From Bradyrhizobium liaoningense (GTDB taxonomy: Bacteria; Pseudomonadota; Alphaproteobacteria; Rhizobiales; Xanthobacteraceae), in the NCBI RefSeq assembly GCF_018130785.1, contig NZ_JAFCJT010000026.1, positions 27,477 to 91,476 of the forward strand: a stretch of DNA of 64,000 nucleotides, read 5' to 3'. Shown here in pieces: positions 51,902 through 61,123 of this stretch (its first letter is position 1; every line of letters begins with the position of its first letter). The translations under genes and the position numbers were made by a program. The notes under the pieces were generated by a model. The model was not told the origin of the DNA and searched no databases. It was given only the letters and a program-made list of their open reading frames with translations.

Positions 51902-53701
51902 TCAGCCCGGCTGGAAACGTGTGCCGATGCCGGCCTTGCTCTGGCCGAGGCCCGGCAATTCCCAGACGCCGGCGCCGGCCGGATTGACGTCGGCGGCGAT
52001 GTCGACGTCGATCAGATAAGGCCTGTTGGCAGCGATGCCCTTGCGGATCGCCTCGCCAAGATCGCCGGCGCGGTCGACCCGCACGCCCTCGACGCCGCAA
52101 GAGCGCGCCATCGCCGCGAAATCCGGATTGTAGCGCTCGCCCGTCTCCGGATGCTTGAAGTCGGTCGCAAGCTCGCGTCCGCCGAGATAGCCGCGCTGAA
52201 GCCCGCGGATCGAGGCGTAGGCGTAATTGTTCCAGACCACCCAGACCACGGGCAGATTGTACTCGACCGCCGTGCCCAGCACGTTGGCGTGCATGAAGAA
52301 GGCACCGTCGCCGCATACGGACACGCAGGGCCGATCGGGGGCCGCGAATTTCGCGCCCATCACGCCGGCGACGCCAAAGCCCATCGGACCAAAACCCATC
52401 GAGCCGATCAGCGAATCCGGCCGCTTCGGCTTGCAGAAACCGAGCAGCCAATTGTGATGTACGCCAATGTCGGAAACGAGGATCGCGTCTTCCGGCAGCG
52501 CCTTGTCGATCTCGGCCGCGGCGCGCTGCGGATTGATCGGCGTGGTGTCGTCGGAGAAGCCGGGCGCGACGAACTTGTCCCACTCCTTGCGATAGCCATC
52601 GATCTGCGCCAGCCATTTCTTGCGCGCATCGGATTTCCTGAAGATGTTGTCGCGGCGGTCGAGTTCGGCATGCACCTGGCGCAGGAAGGTGCGAACGTCG
52701 GCCATCAATCCAAGTGCGACGGGGTAGTTGCGGCCGATCTCCTCGGGGTCGATATCGACGTGGATCAGCCTCGTCGGCGGGATGGTGAAGGAATAGCCCG
52801 GGATCCATGAACTCGAGGTGCGGTCGTCGAAGCGGACGCCGAGCGCGAGCAGCACATCGGCCTGGCGCGCCGCGTGGTTGGCCTGATAGTGGCCGGCGCG
52901 GGCGACGAGCCCGAGCGCGAGGGGATGACTGACGTCGAGCGCGCCGAGCCCGCTCGCAGACGCCGCAACCGGAACCTGAAGCCGCTCGGCGAGCTTGCGC
53001 AACTCCTCCGCCGCGCCGCCATAGCGCACGCCCTGCCCGACCAGCATCACCGGCCGCTCGGCCGCGAGCAGCATGTCGACCGCCTTCTCGACGCCATCAG
53101 GGTCGGCGCCGCAGCGGCTCGATATATTTGCGCTCCACTCGCTCGCCTTCGGCGCCTCTTCGGCAGCTGCCTCCATGAAGACGTCGAAGGGCACGTCAAC
53201 CACCACCGGCCCCGGCCGCCCCGTGACCATCGTCTTCCAGGCCTGCCGTATCGCGAGCGGCACCATCTCGCCTCGCGTCGGCTGAAACACCTTCTTGCAC
53301 ATTGTGCGCACGGTGGAAGGGAAGTCGGCCTGGTAGTGCCGGTACATCTCCTGGAACGCGCCGCGGTTGAACTGGCTGGTCGGCACGTTGCCGGTGATCG
53401 CCATGAACGGCACGGAGTCGAGGAAGGCATTGGCGAGCGAGATCGGCAGATTGGCCGAGCCCGGCCCGCAGGAGGTGAAGGTCGCCGTCGGTCTGCCGGA
53501 GACGCGGTAGTAGACGTCGGCCATGAAGCCGGCGACGCTCTCATGGTGCACGGAGATCGTCTTGATCTCGGAAGAGCGTTCGTACAGCGCGTCGATGAAC
53601 TGGATGTTGCCGTGGCCGCACAGCCCGAACACATGCGGCACCTTCTCCTGGATCAGATAATCGACAATGACCTGGGCACCATTGAGCATGTTTCGCGACA
53701 T
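51902..53701 (-). CDS. Thiamine pyrophosphate-binding protein (acetolactate synthase-like)
   Basis: ThDP enzyme of 599 aa in the acetolactate synthase/POX group. Glu54 in HHESVAGFMAD is the conserved ThDP activator, PTATFTSCGPGSAN follows, and the ThDP/Mg motif is CGDGAFFMHANV near 440 with WNNYAYAS. It is not accompanied by an IlvN regulatory subunit, and the operon partners (SDR, cupin) suggest catabolism or a specialised carboligase or decarboxylase. The ATG at 53701 follows AGGAG at 9 nt; the longer frame to 53830 is less likely. Divergent from the IclR regulator gene. Confidence 0.88.
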   Translation of the reverse strand: MSRNMLNGAQVIVDYLIQEKVPHVFGLCGHGNIQFIDALYERSSEIKTISVHHESVAGFMADVYYRVSGRPTATFTSCGPGSANLPISLANAFLDSVPFMAITGNVPTSQFNRGAFQEMYRHYQADFPSTVRTMCKKVFQPTRGEMVPLAIRQAWKTMVTGRPGPVVVDVPFDVFMEAAAEEAPKASEWSANISSRCGADPDGVEKAVDMLLAAERPVMLVGQGVRYGGAAEELRKLAERLQVPVAASASGLGALDVSHPLALGLVARAGHYQANHAARQADVLLALGVRFDDRTSSSWIPGYSFTIPPTRLIHVDIDPEEIGRNYPVALGLMADVRTFLRQVHAELDRRDNIFRKSDARKKWLAQIDGYRKEWDKFVAPGFSDDTTPINPQRAAAEIDKALPEDAILVSDIGVHHNWLLGFCKPKRPDSLIGSMGFGPMGFGVAGVMGAKFAAPDRPCVSVCGDGAFFMHANVLGTAVEYNLPVVWVVWNNYAYASIRGLQRGYLGGRELATDFKHPETGERYNPDFAAMARSCGVEGVRVDRAGDLGEAIRKGIAANRPYLIDVDIAADVNPAGAGVWELPGLGQSKAGIGTRFQPG

Positions 53702-53925
53702 CAACCCGTCTCCTACCGGCCCACGACTTCTTATGGACCGATGCAGAGAACGCGGCGGTCGTCGCTGGGCCGCGGGCACCCTATTTCTCATAATGCTGTA
53801 CGTCAATTTATATTGTGATAGGCTATTCACCTGAGGAAACGCGGGCTCGACTCCGACGGCTGCGTGGTTGCGTGCTACTGTCGCTGCATCGAGTCACGAC
53901 GGATTTGCCAGAGGGGGCCTTGTCC

Positions 53926-54837
53926 TTGAGATCGCGCACCAAGCCGACGGCCGGCGAGAAGCCCGCAAGCCCGCGCAAGGCCGCGATTGCGAAACTGATC
54001 CCCGGCCCCAAACCCGAAAGCGACGATGAAGCCGAGGACAAGCAGCGCGGCGGCGGCGTCCAGTCGCTCGGCCGCGCCTTCTCGATCCTCGAGGAGGTGG
54101 CGCGTCATCGCGAGGGAATTGGGCTTGCAGAACTCAGCAAGCTGGTGGGCCTGCACAACTCGACCACGTTTCATCTGGCAAAAACGCTGGTCTCGCTCGG
54201 TTATCTTCGCCAGGAGAAGGACAACAAGCGCTACCGCATCGGCCGTCCCTTGTTTGCGCTGGCGGCGAGTGCGCTCGACGAGATCGAGATGGTCAATGTC
54301 GCAACGCCGGTGCTTGAGGAGCTGTCGCGCCAGACCGGCGAAAGCGGCCATTTTGCCGTGCGGATGGGCGATGCCGTGGTCGTCATCGCCCGCACCAGTG
54401 GCCCCGGCGCGTTCCAGCTCACCGACCGCGTCGGTGTGGTGCGGCCCGCCCATTGCACCGCGCTTGGCAAGATCATCCTGGCCTCGCTCCGCCCCGAACA
54501 GCTCAAGCGGTTCATCGATCGCGTGGAACTCAAACCGTCGACGGCCAAATCCATCAGCAATGCCGGCGCGCTGATGCGCGAGATTGCCGAGGTGCAGCGC
54601 ACCGGCGTCGCCTTCGACGACGGCGAGTTCAATCCGGAAGTGCGCTGCGTCGCCGTGCCCGTCACCGATTTCACCGGTCAGGTGATCGGCGCGCTCGGCA
54701 TATCCGGACCGATCTGGCGGCTGTCCAACCAGGCGCTGCACGCCAGCGCCCAGGTCGTGCAGGCCGCCGCCGACCGCCTCTCGGCCGAGTTCGGCGCCAA
54801 GGACCGGGCGCACAAGGCGCTCACGCAAAAAGCCTGA
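53926..54837 (+). CDS. IclR family transcriptional regulator
   Basis: DNA-binding regulator, about 303 aa. After a charged N-terminal extension the winged HTH covers GVQSLGRAFSILEEVARHREGI to LGYLRQ, and the IclR effector domain covers about 110-295 (ARTSGPGAFQLTDRVG, PAHCTALGKIILASL, ALGISGPIWRL). The start is uncertain: TTG at 53926 has GAGGGGG 8 nt upstream, and no ATG precedes the HTH in frame; GTG at 53815 is an alternative. It is divergent from the TPP operon and upstream of the Liv transporter, so either or both may be targets. Confidence 0.85.
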   Translation: MRSRTKPTAGEKPASPRKAAIAKLIPGPKPESDDEAEDKQRGGGVQSLGRAFSILEEVARHREGIGLAELSKLVGLHNSTTFHLAKTLVSLGYLRQEKDNKRYRIGRPLFALAASALDEIEMVNVATPVLEELSRQTGESGHFAVRMGDAVVVIARTSGPGAFQLTDRVGVVRPAHCTALGKIILASLRPEQLKRFIDRVELKPSTAKSISNAGALMREIAEVQRTGVAFDDGEFNPEVRCVAVPVTDFTGQVIGALGISGPIWRLSNQALHASAQVVQAAADRLSAEFGAKDRAHKALTQKA

Positions 54838-54858
54838 GCCGCAACCGAAGCGGCGATT

Positions 54859-54895
54859 TTGCCGGTTGACACCGGCAATGGCGTTCGGGATTATC
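54859..54895 (+). promoter_or_regulatory. Promoter overlapped by a 20-bp palindrome (candidate operator)
   Basis: TTGCCGGT-TGAC-ACCGGCAA (54859-54878) is a perfect inverted repeat with 8-bp arms. Inside it TTGACA (54866-54871) could be a -35 element, with ATTATC (54890-54895) as -10 at 18-bp spacing. The start codon of the Liv binding protein lies 86 bp further. A dimeric repressor such as the neighbouring IclR protein could bind here. The hairpin might instead terminate the IclR transcript, whose stop is 21 bp upstream, but no T-run follows. Confidence 0.5.
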
Positions 54896-54980
54896 CTCCA
54901 GCATTAGAAAAACGTCTCTCACAATACCGGATACGCGGTTTTGAAAGAGAGGCACGCGATGCACCCGGGAGGAGACGAAG

Positions 54981-56225
54981 ATGATCCGCACCAGCCGACG
55001 GACGTTGTTACGGACGGGCGCAGCCTTCGCCGGCGCGTCCGCACTTGGGTTTCCATCGATCGCAAGAGCGCAGGCCGAGAAGATCCGGATCGGGCACCTG
55101 ACGCCGCTGACCGGCTTCCTCGGCGTGATCGGCAGCTACGCCCAGTTGGGGGTGAAGCTCGCAGCCGAGGAGATCAATGCATCCGGCGGCGTCCTAGGCA
55201 AGCAGATCGACCTGCTCTCGGAGGACTCGATCAACCCCGCTACCGCCGCCACCAAGGCCCAGCGCATGCTGGAGCAGGACGGCGCGGTGGTGCTGCTCGG
55301 CGAAATCTCGTCGGCGTCCTCGCTCACCATCATGCAGGTCGCAGAGCGCAACAAGAAGGTGTTCTTCTCGACCGGCGCGCGCTCGGACGCGCTGCGCGGC
55401 AAGAACTGCAACAAATACTCATTCCACTGCGACATCCCGAACACCGTGATGGTCAACGCGGTCGGCACCGCGCTGTCGCAGAAGGGCATGGTCAAGGGCA
55501 AGAAGTTCTTCACGCTCACGGCCGACTACATCTTCGGCCACGACCTGCTGAAAGCCGCAAAATCGTTCTTCGGCGCGCATGAGGCGAACCTGATCGGCGA
55601 CGAGCTGATCGCGACCGACGTCACCGATTTCAGTCCGTATCTGCTGAAGGTGCGGCAGGCCAAACCCGACGTCGTTTGCTGCAACCTCGCCGGCAACCAG
55701 GTGACCAATCTCGTCAAGCAATATGCCGAGTTCGGCTTCCCCTATCCGCTGGTCGGTTTCAACCTCAACACCGGCGATGCCTGGGCCGCGGGCGCGGGCA
55801 ATCTCAGCGGCACCTGGCCGACGGTCTGGTATCACACGCTGAATAATCCGGCGTCACAGGCCTTCGTCGCGGCCTTCACCAGGAAATACGGCAAGCCACC
55901 GGAGAACCACGCCTGGATCGAATATGTGACGCTCAAGCTGCTGGCGGAGGCAATCAACACCACCAAGTCCACCGACAGCAATGAGCTGATCGCCTATTTC
56001 GAGAAGCAGGCTCAGTTCGACATCGGCAAGGCGCGAAAGGCCTATTTCCGCAGCTGGGATCACCAGCTCGTGCAGGAGGCCTATCCGTTCACGGTCAAGC
56101 CAAAGGACCAGATGAAGGACCAGTGGGACATGCTGGTGCTCGGCGATGTGGTGCCGGCGGCGAACGATCCGCTGGAGACGATCTATCCGACCAAGGAACA
56201 GAATCCCTGCGGGATGAAGGCCTGA
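54981..56225 (+). CDS. ABC transporter substrate-binding protein (LivK/Urt-type)
   Basis: Periplasmic type I binding protein, 414 aa with a Tat-type leader (SRRTLLRTGAAFAGASALG). The mature part matches branched-chain amino acid/amide binders: IRIGHLTPLTGFLGVIG, VKLAAEEINASGGVLGKQI and DYIFGHDLLKAAKSF. Ligand not determinable; relatives bind aromatic acids or amides as often as amino acids. First gene of a three-gene importer whose third gene is a large fusion. Confidence 0.9.
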   Translation: MIRTSRRTLLRTGAAFAGASALGFPSIARAQAEKIRIGHLTPLTGFLGVIGSYAQLGVKLAAEEINASGGVLGKQIDLLSEDSINPATAATKAQRMLEQDGAVVLLGEISSASSLTIMQVAERNKKVFFSTGARSDALRGKNCNKYSFHCDIPNTVMVNAVGTALSQKGMVKGKKFFTLTADYIFGHDLLKAAKSFFGAHEANLIGDELIATDVTDFSPYLLKVRQAKPDVVCCNLAGNQVTNLVKQYAEFGFPYPLVGFNLNTGDAWAAGAGNLSGTWPTVWYHTLNNPASQAFVAAFTRKYGKPPENHAWIEYVTLKLLAEAINTTKSTDSNELIAYFEKQAQFDIGKARKAYFRSWDHQLVQEAYPFTVKPKDQMKDQWDMLVLGDVVPAANDPLETIYPTKEQNPCGMKA

Positions 56226-56252
56226 CGCGCGCACGCGCGGCAAGGACGCAAC

Positions 56253-57128
56253 ATGCAGCTCGAGTTCCTGCTGGAACAGGTGGTGAATGGCCTCGTGCTC
56301 GGAGGCTATTACCTGCTCATCGCGCTCGGGCTGTCGCTGATCTTCTCGGTCGGCGGCATCGTCAATCTCGCGCATGGCGCCTTCTATGCGCTCGGCGCCT
56401 ATGTCTGCGTCGAGCTGACGAAGCGTCTCGGCTTCGGCGCCTCGGTGGTGATCTCGCCATTCGCGGTCGCCTTGCTCGGCATCCTCTTCGAGCGCTTCAT
56501 CCTGCGCCGCTTTTACACGGCCGATCCGATCCTGAGCCTGCTCGTGACCTTTGGGCTGGCGATGGTCGCGGAACAGGCGATCCGCATGATCTGGGGCGCA
56601 GCTCCGGTCTCGACGGAGATACCACAGAGCTTTCGCGGCTCGGTTATCGTCGGTGACTTCCTGTTCTCGCGCTATCGCCTGCTGATCCTGGCCGTCGTTG
56701 CAGCGATCCTGCTCGGGATCTGGCTGCTGCTGCAAAAGACTTCCTTCGGACGCGTGGTGCGCGCCGGCATCCAGCGGCCCGACATGGTCGCGGCCCTCGG
56801 CATCCGCCTCCAGCCCTATATGACCGCGATCGTGATGCTCGGCGTCGGCATGGCCGCGCTCGGCGGCGCCTTCTTCGCACCGATCACCACCGTGCATCCG
56901 GCGATGGGCGCCGAGATCATGACGGTGGCCTTCGTCGTCGTCGTGATCGGCGGCCTCGGCAGCTTTTGGGGCGTCGTCATCGCCGCCCTCCTCGTGGGCG
57001 TGGTCCGCGGCATCGCCATCCACTTCGAGCCGGCGGCCGGTGAAGCCTCGATCTACATCCTGATGTTCCTGGTGCTGCTGGTGCGCCCGCGCGGCCTGCT
57101 CGGCGAACGGATCGAGAAGTTCGAATGA
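56253..57128 (+). CDS. Branched-chain amino acid ABC permease LivH-like
   Basis: Inner-membrane permease, 291 aa with about eight membrane segments. LivH features are GLVLGGYYLLIALGLSLIFS, NLAHGAFYALGAYV and VVIGGLGSFWGVVIAALLVG. It starts 27 bp after the binding-protein gene, and its stop overlaps the start of the LivMGF fusion by 4 bp (ATGA). Confidence 0.92.
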   Translation: MQLEFLLEQVVNGLVLGGYYLLIALGLSLIFSVGGIVNLAHGAFYALGAYVCVELTKRLGFGASVVISPFAVALLGILFERFILRRFYTADPILSLLVTFGLAMVAEQAIRMIWGAAPVSTEIPQSFRGSVIVGDFLFSRYRLLILAVVAAILLGIWLLLQKTSFGRVVRAGIQRPDMVAALGIRLQPYMTAIVMLGVGMAALGGAFFAPITTVHPAMGAEIMTVAFVVVVIGGLGSFWGVVIAALLVGVVRGIAIHFEPAAGEASIYILMFLVLLVRPRGLLGERIEKFE

Positions 57129-59665
57129 GCCGCGCTTCCGCCATCGACAGATTGAAACCGCTGCTGATCGCGGCTGCCGCGGTCGTCGCACTGCCCTTCG
57201 TGCTCAGAGCCTTCGGCTTGTCACTGAACACCGGCACATGGATCGTCGGCCTCGCGATCGCAACCATGGGGCTCAACCTCTGCATCGGCTACACCGGCCT
57301 CGTCTCGTTCGGCCACAGCGCCTGGTTCGGCATCGGCGCCTATGCTGCCGGCCTGATCCAGCTTCGCTACTTTCCCGGCGAGATCTGGCTGCCGCTGCTC
57401 GGATCGATGGTCGTCGTCGCGATCGCCTCGACGGCGATCGGCATACTGATCCTGCGCCGGCGCGGCGTCTATTTCTCGCTGCTGACGCTGGCGCTGGCCG
57501 CGCTCGTCTACACCACCGCCTTCCGCTGGACCAGCCTCACCGGCGGCGAGGACGGGCTCGGCGGGCTCAAGCGTGGCGGCATCGGACCGATCAGCTTCGA
57601 CAATGCGCTCAACTATTACATCGTGGTCGCGGCGATCGGGCTCGCCGTGCTCTACGTGCTGATGCGCCTCGTGCGCTCGCCGTTCGGGCACGTGCTGGTC
57701 GCGATCCGCGAGAACCAGCTGCGCGCAAGCTTTCAGGGGTATCCGGTCGAGCGCTACAAGCTTGCGGTGTTCGTGATCTCCGCCGTCGTCACCGGGGTTG
57801 CCGGCGCGCTGATCGCGTTCCTGAACTATCTGGTCTCGGCCGAAGCGGTCTCGGTGCCGTTCGCCGGCGAACTGCTTGCAATGGTCGTCATCGGCGGCAT
57901 GCGCAGCCTTCTCGGCCCCGCGCTCGGCGCGCTGTTCTTCATCCTGTTCCGGGAGCTGTTCTCGATCTGGACGTCGGACTGGCTGTTCTGGTTCGGCCTC
58001 ACCTTCGTGGCCTTCGTGATGTATTCGCCCGGTGGCCTCGTCGGCATCGGTTCGCTGATCATGCGGCGCCTCCGTCCGCCCGCGGAAGAATCCGCCGCGA
58101 TGAGCCGGCGCAAGATCTATGACGGCCTGCCGCTACCCGGTTTCCTGCGGCCGGAGGCACTGAAGGGCACGGTGCTGGAAGTCAGCAGCGTCTCCCGAAA
58201 ATTCGGCGGCATCCGCGCGGTCGAGAATGCCAGCATCAAGGTCGCGGCCGGCGAGATCCATGCGCTGATCGGGCCGAACGGTGCCGGCAAGACCACGCTG
58301 TTCAACCTGGTCTCCGGCCTCTATGCGCCAGACCAGGGCACGATTCGCCTGCAGGGGCGCGACATCGCCGGCGTGACGGCGAATCTGATCTGCCACCAGG
58401 GGCTGGCGCGCTCGTTTCAGATCACGAACCTGTTTCGCGGATTGACGATCTACGAGAACCTCCGCCTGTCGCTGCAGGCGCGCCGCCCTATGCGCTTCAA
58501 CATCTGGAACGACATCGACGCGTATGAGGACATTCATGCCGAGACTGCCGCGCTGACAAAATTCCTCGGGCTCGAAGGTATCGAGGAGATCGAGGGCGGC
58601 GAGCTCTCCTATGGCGGGCAGCGGCTGGTCGATCTCGGCATCGCGCTCGGCTCCAAGCCGCAGGTGCTGCTGCTCGACGAGCCGCTCGCGGGGCTTGCCG
58701 CCGCCGAGCGCGAACGGGTCTCCAACCTCGTCAAGAACATCGCCGCCAACATTCCCGTGCTGATCGTCGAGCACGACATCGACCGCGTGCTTGGCTTCTC
58801 GCAGGTCGTCACCGTGATGAACCAGGGCGAGGTCCTGATGTCCGACTGCCCCAGGGCAGTGCGGGCCGATCCGCGGGTGCAGGAGATCTACACCGGCAAG
58901 GGCATTCCCGCCGTCGAGCATCGGCGCAGCCCTGAGGAGGCCGGCGAGCACGCAACCGTGCTGCGCCTCGATCGCGTCAACACGTTCTACGGCAAGAGCC
59001 ACATCCTCAACGATGCCGCGCTCGACGTCCGCGAAGGCGAGATCGTCGCGCTGCTCGGCCGCAACGGTGCCGGCAAATCGACGCTGCTCAAGTCCATCGC
59101 CGGCCTCGTGCCAGCGGCCTCCGGCAGCATCGACTATCGCGGCGCCGACATCGCGGGCCTCGCCGCGCCCGACATCGCGCGGCGCGGCGTCGGCTATGTG
59201 CCGCAGGGCCGCGGGCTGTTCGCCGGCATGACCGTGCGCGAAAACCTCGCGCTCGGGCGCCTCGCGCGCAAGACCGACGGCAGCGACGGCGTGGTGTGGG
59301 GCGAAGAGCAGATCCTGCAATATTTCCCGCGCCTGAAGGAGCGCATGAACGTCGCCGCCGACTATCTCTCCGGCGGCGAGCAGCAGATGGTCGCGGTTGC
59401 GCGTGCGATGTCCGGCAATGTCCGCCTGCTGCTGCTGGACGAGCCCTTCGAGGGCCTCGCGCCGGCGGTGACGCTGGAGCTGTTCAAAGTGTTCGACCAG
59501 CTTCGCCGGCACATGTCGATCGTGATCGTCGAGCACAATCTCGACCTCGTGCTGGCGCTGGCCGATCGCGTTTTCGCGCTGGAGCGCGGCGCCGTATTCC
59601 ATCAGGGACCGGCGGCGCCGCTACTGAGCGATCTCGGCTACCGCAAGCAGATCCTGTGGCTGTGA
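57125..59665 (+). CDS. Fused LivM-LivG-LivF: permease and both ATPases of a Liv-type ABC importer
   Basis: An 846-aa protein holding three normally separate subunits. LivM-like permease (about 1-320): NLCIGYTGLVSFGHSAWFG and MVVIGGMRSLLGPALGALF. LivG-like ATPase (about 350-600): Walker A GPNGAGKTTLFN near 383, signature LSYGGQRLVDL and Walker B VLLLDEPLAGL. LivF-like ATPase (about 615-846): Walker A GRNGAGKSTLLK near 645, signature LSGGEQQMVAV and Walker B LLLLDEPFEGL. Both ATPase cores appear complete. The coding frame is uninterrupted and linkers are short and polar, so this is a true fusion rather than a sequencing error. Confidence 0.92.
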   Translation: MSRASAIDRLKPLLIAAAAVVALPFVLRAFGLSLNTGTWIVGLAIATMGLNLCIGYTGLVSFGHSAWFGIGAYAAGLIQLRYFPGEIWLPLLGSMVVVAIASTAIGILILRRRGVYFSLLTLALAALVYTTAFRWTSLTGGEDGLGGLKRGGIGPISFDNALNYYIVVAAIGLAVLYVLMRLVRSPFGHVLVAIRENQLRASFQGYPVERYKLAVFVISAVVTGVAGALIAFLNYLVSAEAVSVPFAGELLAMVVIGGMRSLLGPALGALFFILFRELFSIWTSDWLFWFGLTFVAFVMYSPGGLVGIGSLIMRRLRPPAEESAAMSRRKIYDGLPLPGFLRPEALKGTVLEVSSVSRKFGGIRAVENASIKVAAGEIHALIGPNGAGKTTLFNLVSGLYAPDQGTIRLQGRDIAGVTANLICHQGLARSFQITNLFRGLTIYENLRLSLQARRPMRFNIWNDIDAYEDIHAETAALTKFLGLEGIEEIEGGELSYGGQRLVDLGIALGSKPQVLLLDEPLAGLAAAERERVSNLVKNIAANIPVLIVEHDIDRVLGFSQVVTVMNQGEVLMSDCPRAVRADPRVQEIYTGKGIPAVEHRRSPEEAGEHATVLRLDRVNTFYGKSHILNDAALDVREGEIVALLGRNGAGKSTLLKSIAGLVPAASGSIDYRGADIAGLAAPDIARRGVGYVPQGRGLFAGMTVRENLALGRLARKTDGSDGVVWGEEQILQYFPRLKERMNVAADYLSGGEQQMVAVARAMSGNVRLLLLDEPFEGLAPAVTLELFKVFDQLRRHMSIVIVEHNLDLVLALADRVFALERGAVFHQGPAAPLLSDLGYRKQILWL

Positions 59666-59680
59666 CGGAAACAGTTGCCC

Positions 59681-59702
59681 CCTCTCCCGCTTGCGGGAGA
59701 GG
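59681..59702. terminator. Palindrome between converging genes
   Basis: CCTCTCCCGC and GCGGGAGAGG form a perfect 10-bp stem with a 2-nt loop. It lies 16 bp after the Liv fusion stop and before the converging TctC gene, so it may end either transcript. No T-run follows on either strand. Confidence 0.55.
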
Positions 59703-59733
59703 TTAAGGAGCCCGCAGCACCACCGCGCCTCAC

Positions 59734-60708
59734 TCACTCCGCCTTGATGTTCGCGGCCGCGACGACCTCGGCAAGCTCCCTGGTCTCCTTCGCGATCTTC
59801 ACGGCGTACTCGGCCGGGCTGAGCACGCTGACAACGCCCTGCGAACCAAGCTTCTCCTCGACTGCCGGGTCCTTGGCCGCCGTGACGATCTCCCGGTGCA
59901 GCGTCTCCAGGATCGGCCCTGGTGTCGCCTTCGGCATGAAGAAGCCGACCCAGAACGAGATGTCGAAGCCGGAATAGCCGGCTTCCGCGACGGTCGGCAC
60001 GTCGGGCAACGCCGGCAGCCGCTCCGCGGATGACACCGCGAGCGCACGCAGCTTGCCGGCCTTCACCAGCGGCACGGCGGAGAGCGGATCGAACACCGCC
60101 AACACCTCCTGCGCGAGGATGCCGACCTCGGACGCAGCACCTCCGCGATAGGGCACATGGATCAGCTTGATGCCGGCCTTCTGGCTGAGCAGCTCCATGG
60201 CGAGATGGGCGAGGTTGCCGTTGCCGCCCGAGCCGTAGGCAAGCTCGCCCGGCCTGGCCTTCGCCGCGGCCACGAGATCGGCCACCGTCTTGATGTCGGC
60301 GGTCTTGGGATTCTCCGGATTGACTACGAGCACGAGCGGCGCCGAGACGACCGTGGTGAGCGGCGCGAAATCGCCTTGCGGATCGTAGCGGGCGTCCTTG
60401 AACAGCGTCTTGTTGAGCGTGATGGTGGACGAGTTGCAGGCGAGGATGGTGTAGCCGTCCGCGTCCGCGCGCGCCACGCCCTCGGCTGCGATCATGCCGT
60501 TGGCGCCGGCACGGTTCTCGACCACGAAGGGCTGGCCGAGCTTGTTGCTCAGCCGGTCGCCGACGATGCGCGCGACAACATCGACAGGGCCGCCCGCGCT
60601 GAAGCCGACCATGATCTTGACCGGACGCGTCGGATATTTTTGCGCGAGAGCCTCGGTCGTCACGCACAATCCGGCGACAATCGCCAGCAGGCGAAGCGTT
60701 CGTTGCAT
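59734..60708 (-). CDS. Tripartite tricarboxylate transporter substrate-binding protein (TctC/Bug family)
   Basis: Periplasmic binding protein, 324 aa with a Sec signal (TLRLLAIVAGLCVTTEALA). Bug-family marks: PVKIMVGFSAGGPVDVVARI, QPFVVENRAGANGMIAAE and HVPYRGGAASEVGIL. The ATG at 60708 has GGGAGAG well placed. No TctA/TctB permease genes are adjacent, which is common for the many orphan Bug proteins of Bradyrhizobium and Burkholderia. Ligand probably a carboxylate. Confidence 0.9.
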   Translation of the reverse strand: MQRTLRLLAIVAGLCVTTEALAQKYPTRPVKIMVGFSAGGPVDVVARIVGDRLSNKLGQPFVVENRAGANGMIAAEGVARADADGYTILACNSSTITLNKTLFKDARYDPQGDFAPLTTVVSAPLVLVVNPENPKTADIKTVADLVAAAKARPGELAYGSGGNGNLAHLAMELLSQKAGIKLIHVPYRGGAASEVGILAQEVLAVFDPLSAVPLVKAGKLRALAVSSAERLPALPDVPTVAEAGYSGFDISFWVGFFMPKATPGPILETLHREIVTAAKDPAVEEKLGSQGVVSVLSPAEYAVKIAKETRELAEVVAAANIKAE

Positions 60709-60848
60709 TCGTTCTCTCCCCACACCCGCGCTGCCGCTTTTGCAGGACGCGGCGCATCTGGAGATCATGATTAGCGGTCGCGCCGGATTTCGCAATCGCG
60801 TTTGCACGCCGGCATTCCGTCGCGCGGCACGTGAGAGCCGCATCCAGA

Positions 60849-60974
60849 CAAAAAATGCGAAAACAACCCCATGCACAGTAGCCGGCCCCTGTCAGGACAA
60901 GGACTTGCACAGGACAATCGCTTCGGATGCCACGAAATGAAATTTGACACGTCGGGCAAAACACCGGCATGATG
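60849..60974 (-). repeat. Dispersed intergenic element, copy B
   Basis: Second copy of the element at 10491-10620, reversed. Read on the minus strand it starts CATCATGCCGGTGTTTTGCC then CGACGTGTCAA, and ends CTACTGTGCATGGGGTTGTT plus a T-rich tail. The central 55-60 bp is unrelated to copy A. It precedes the HGG-module genes. Confidence 0.7.
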
Positions 60975-61123
60975 GCATCATCGCAACAATCGCCAGCGTC
61001 CAAACCGCCCGACCAAGGGCGCCTCGCCGCGAGCGTGCGTAAGGCCTTCATCGACATCTCGAAATTCGCAGTCACGCGCAGCGAGCGGTCACTCGCGCGC
61101 CCGCGCCGGTAAGGACACAGCAC

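Noticed and set aside
57826..58113. Possible break between LivM and LivG that would make three separate genes
   Set aside because: The plus frame runs without stop from 57125 to 59665, and no internal ribosome-binding site with a start is convincing at the domain borders.
60969..61112. 47-codon open frame before the HGG module (ATGATGGCATCATCG start)
   Set aside because: It begins inside the dispersed repeat and no ribosome-binding site or homologue is recognised; left out for lack of support.
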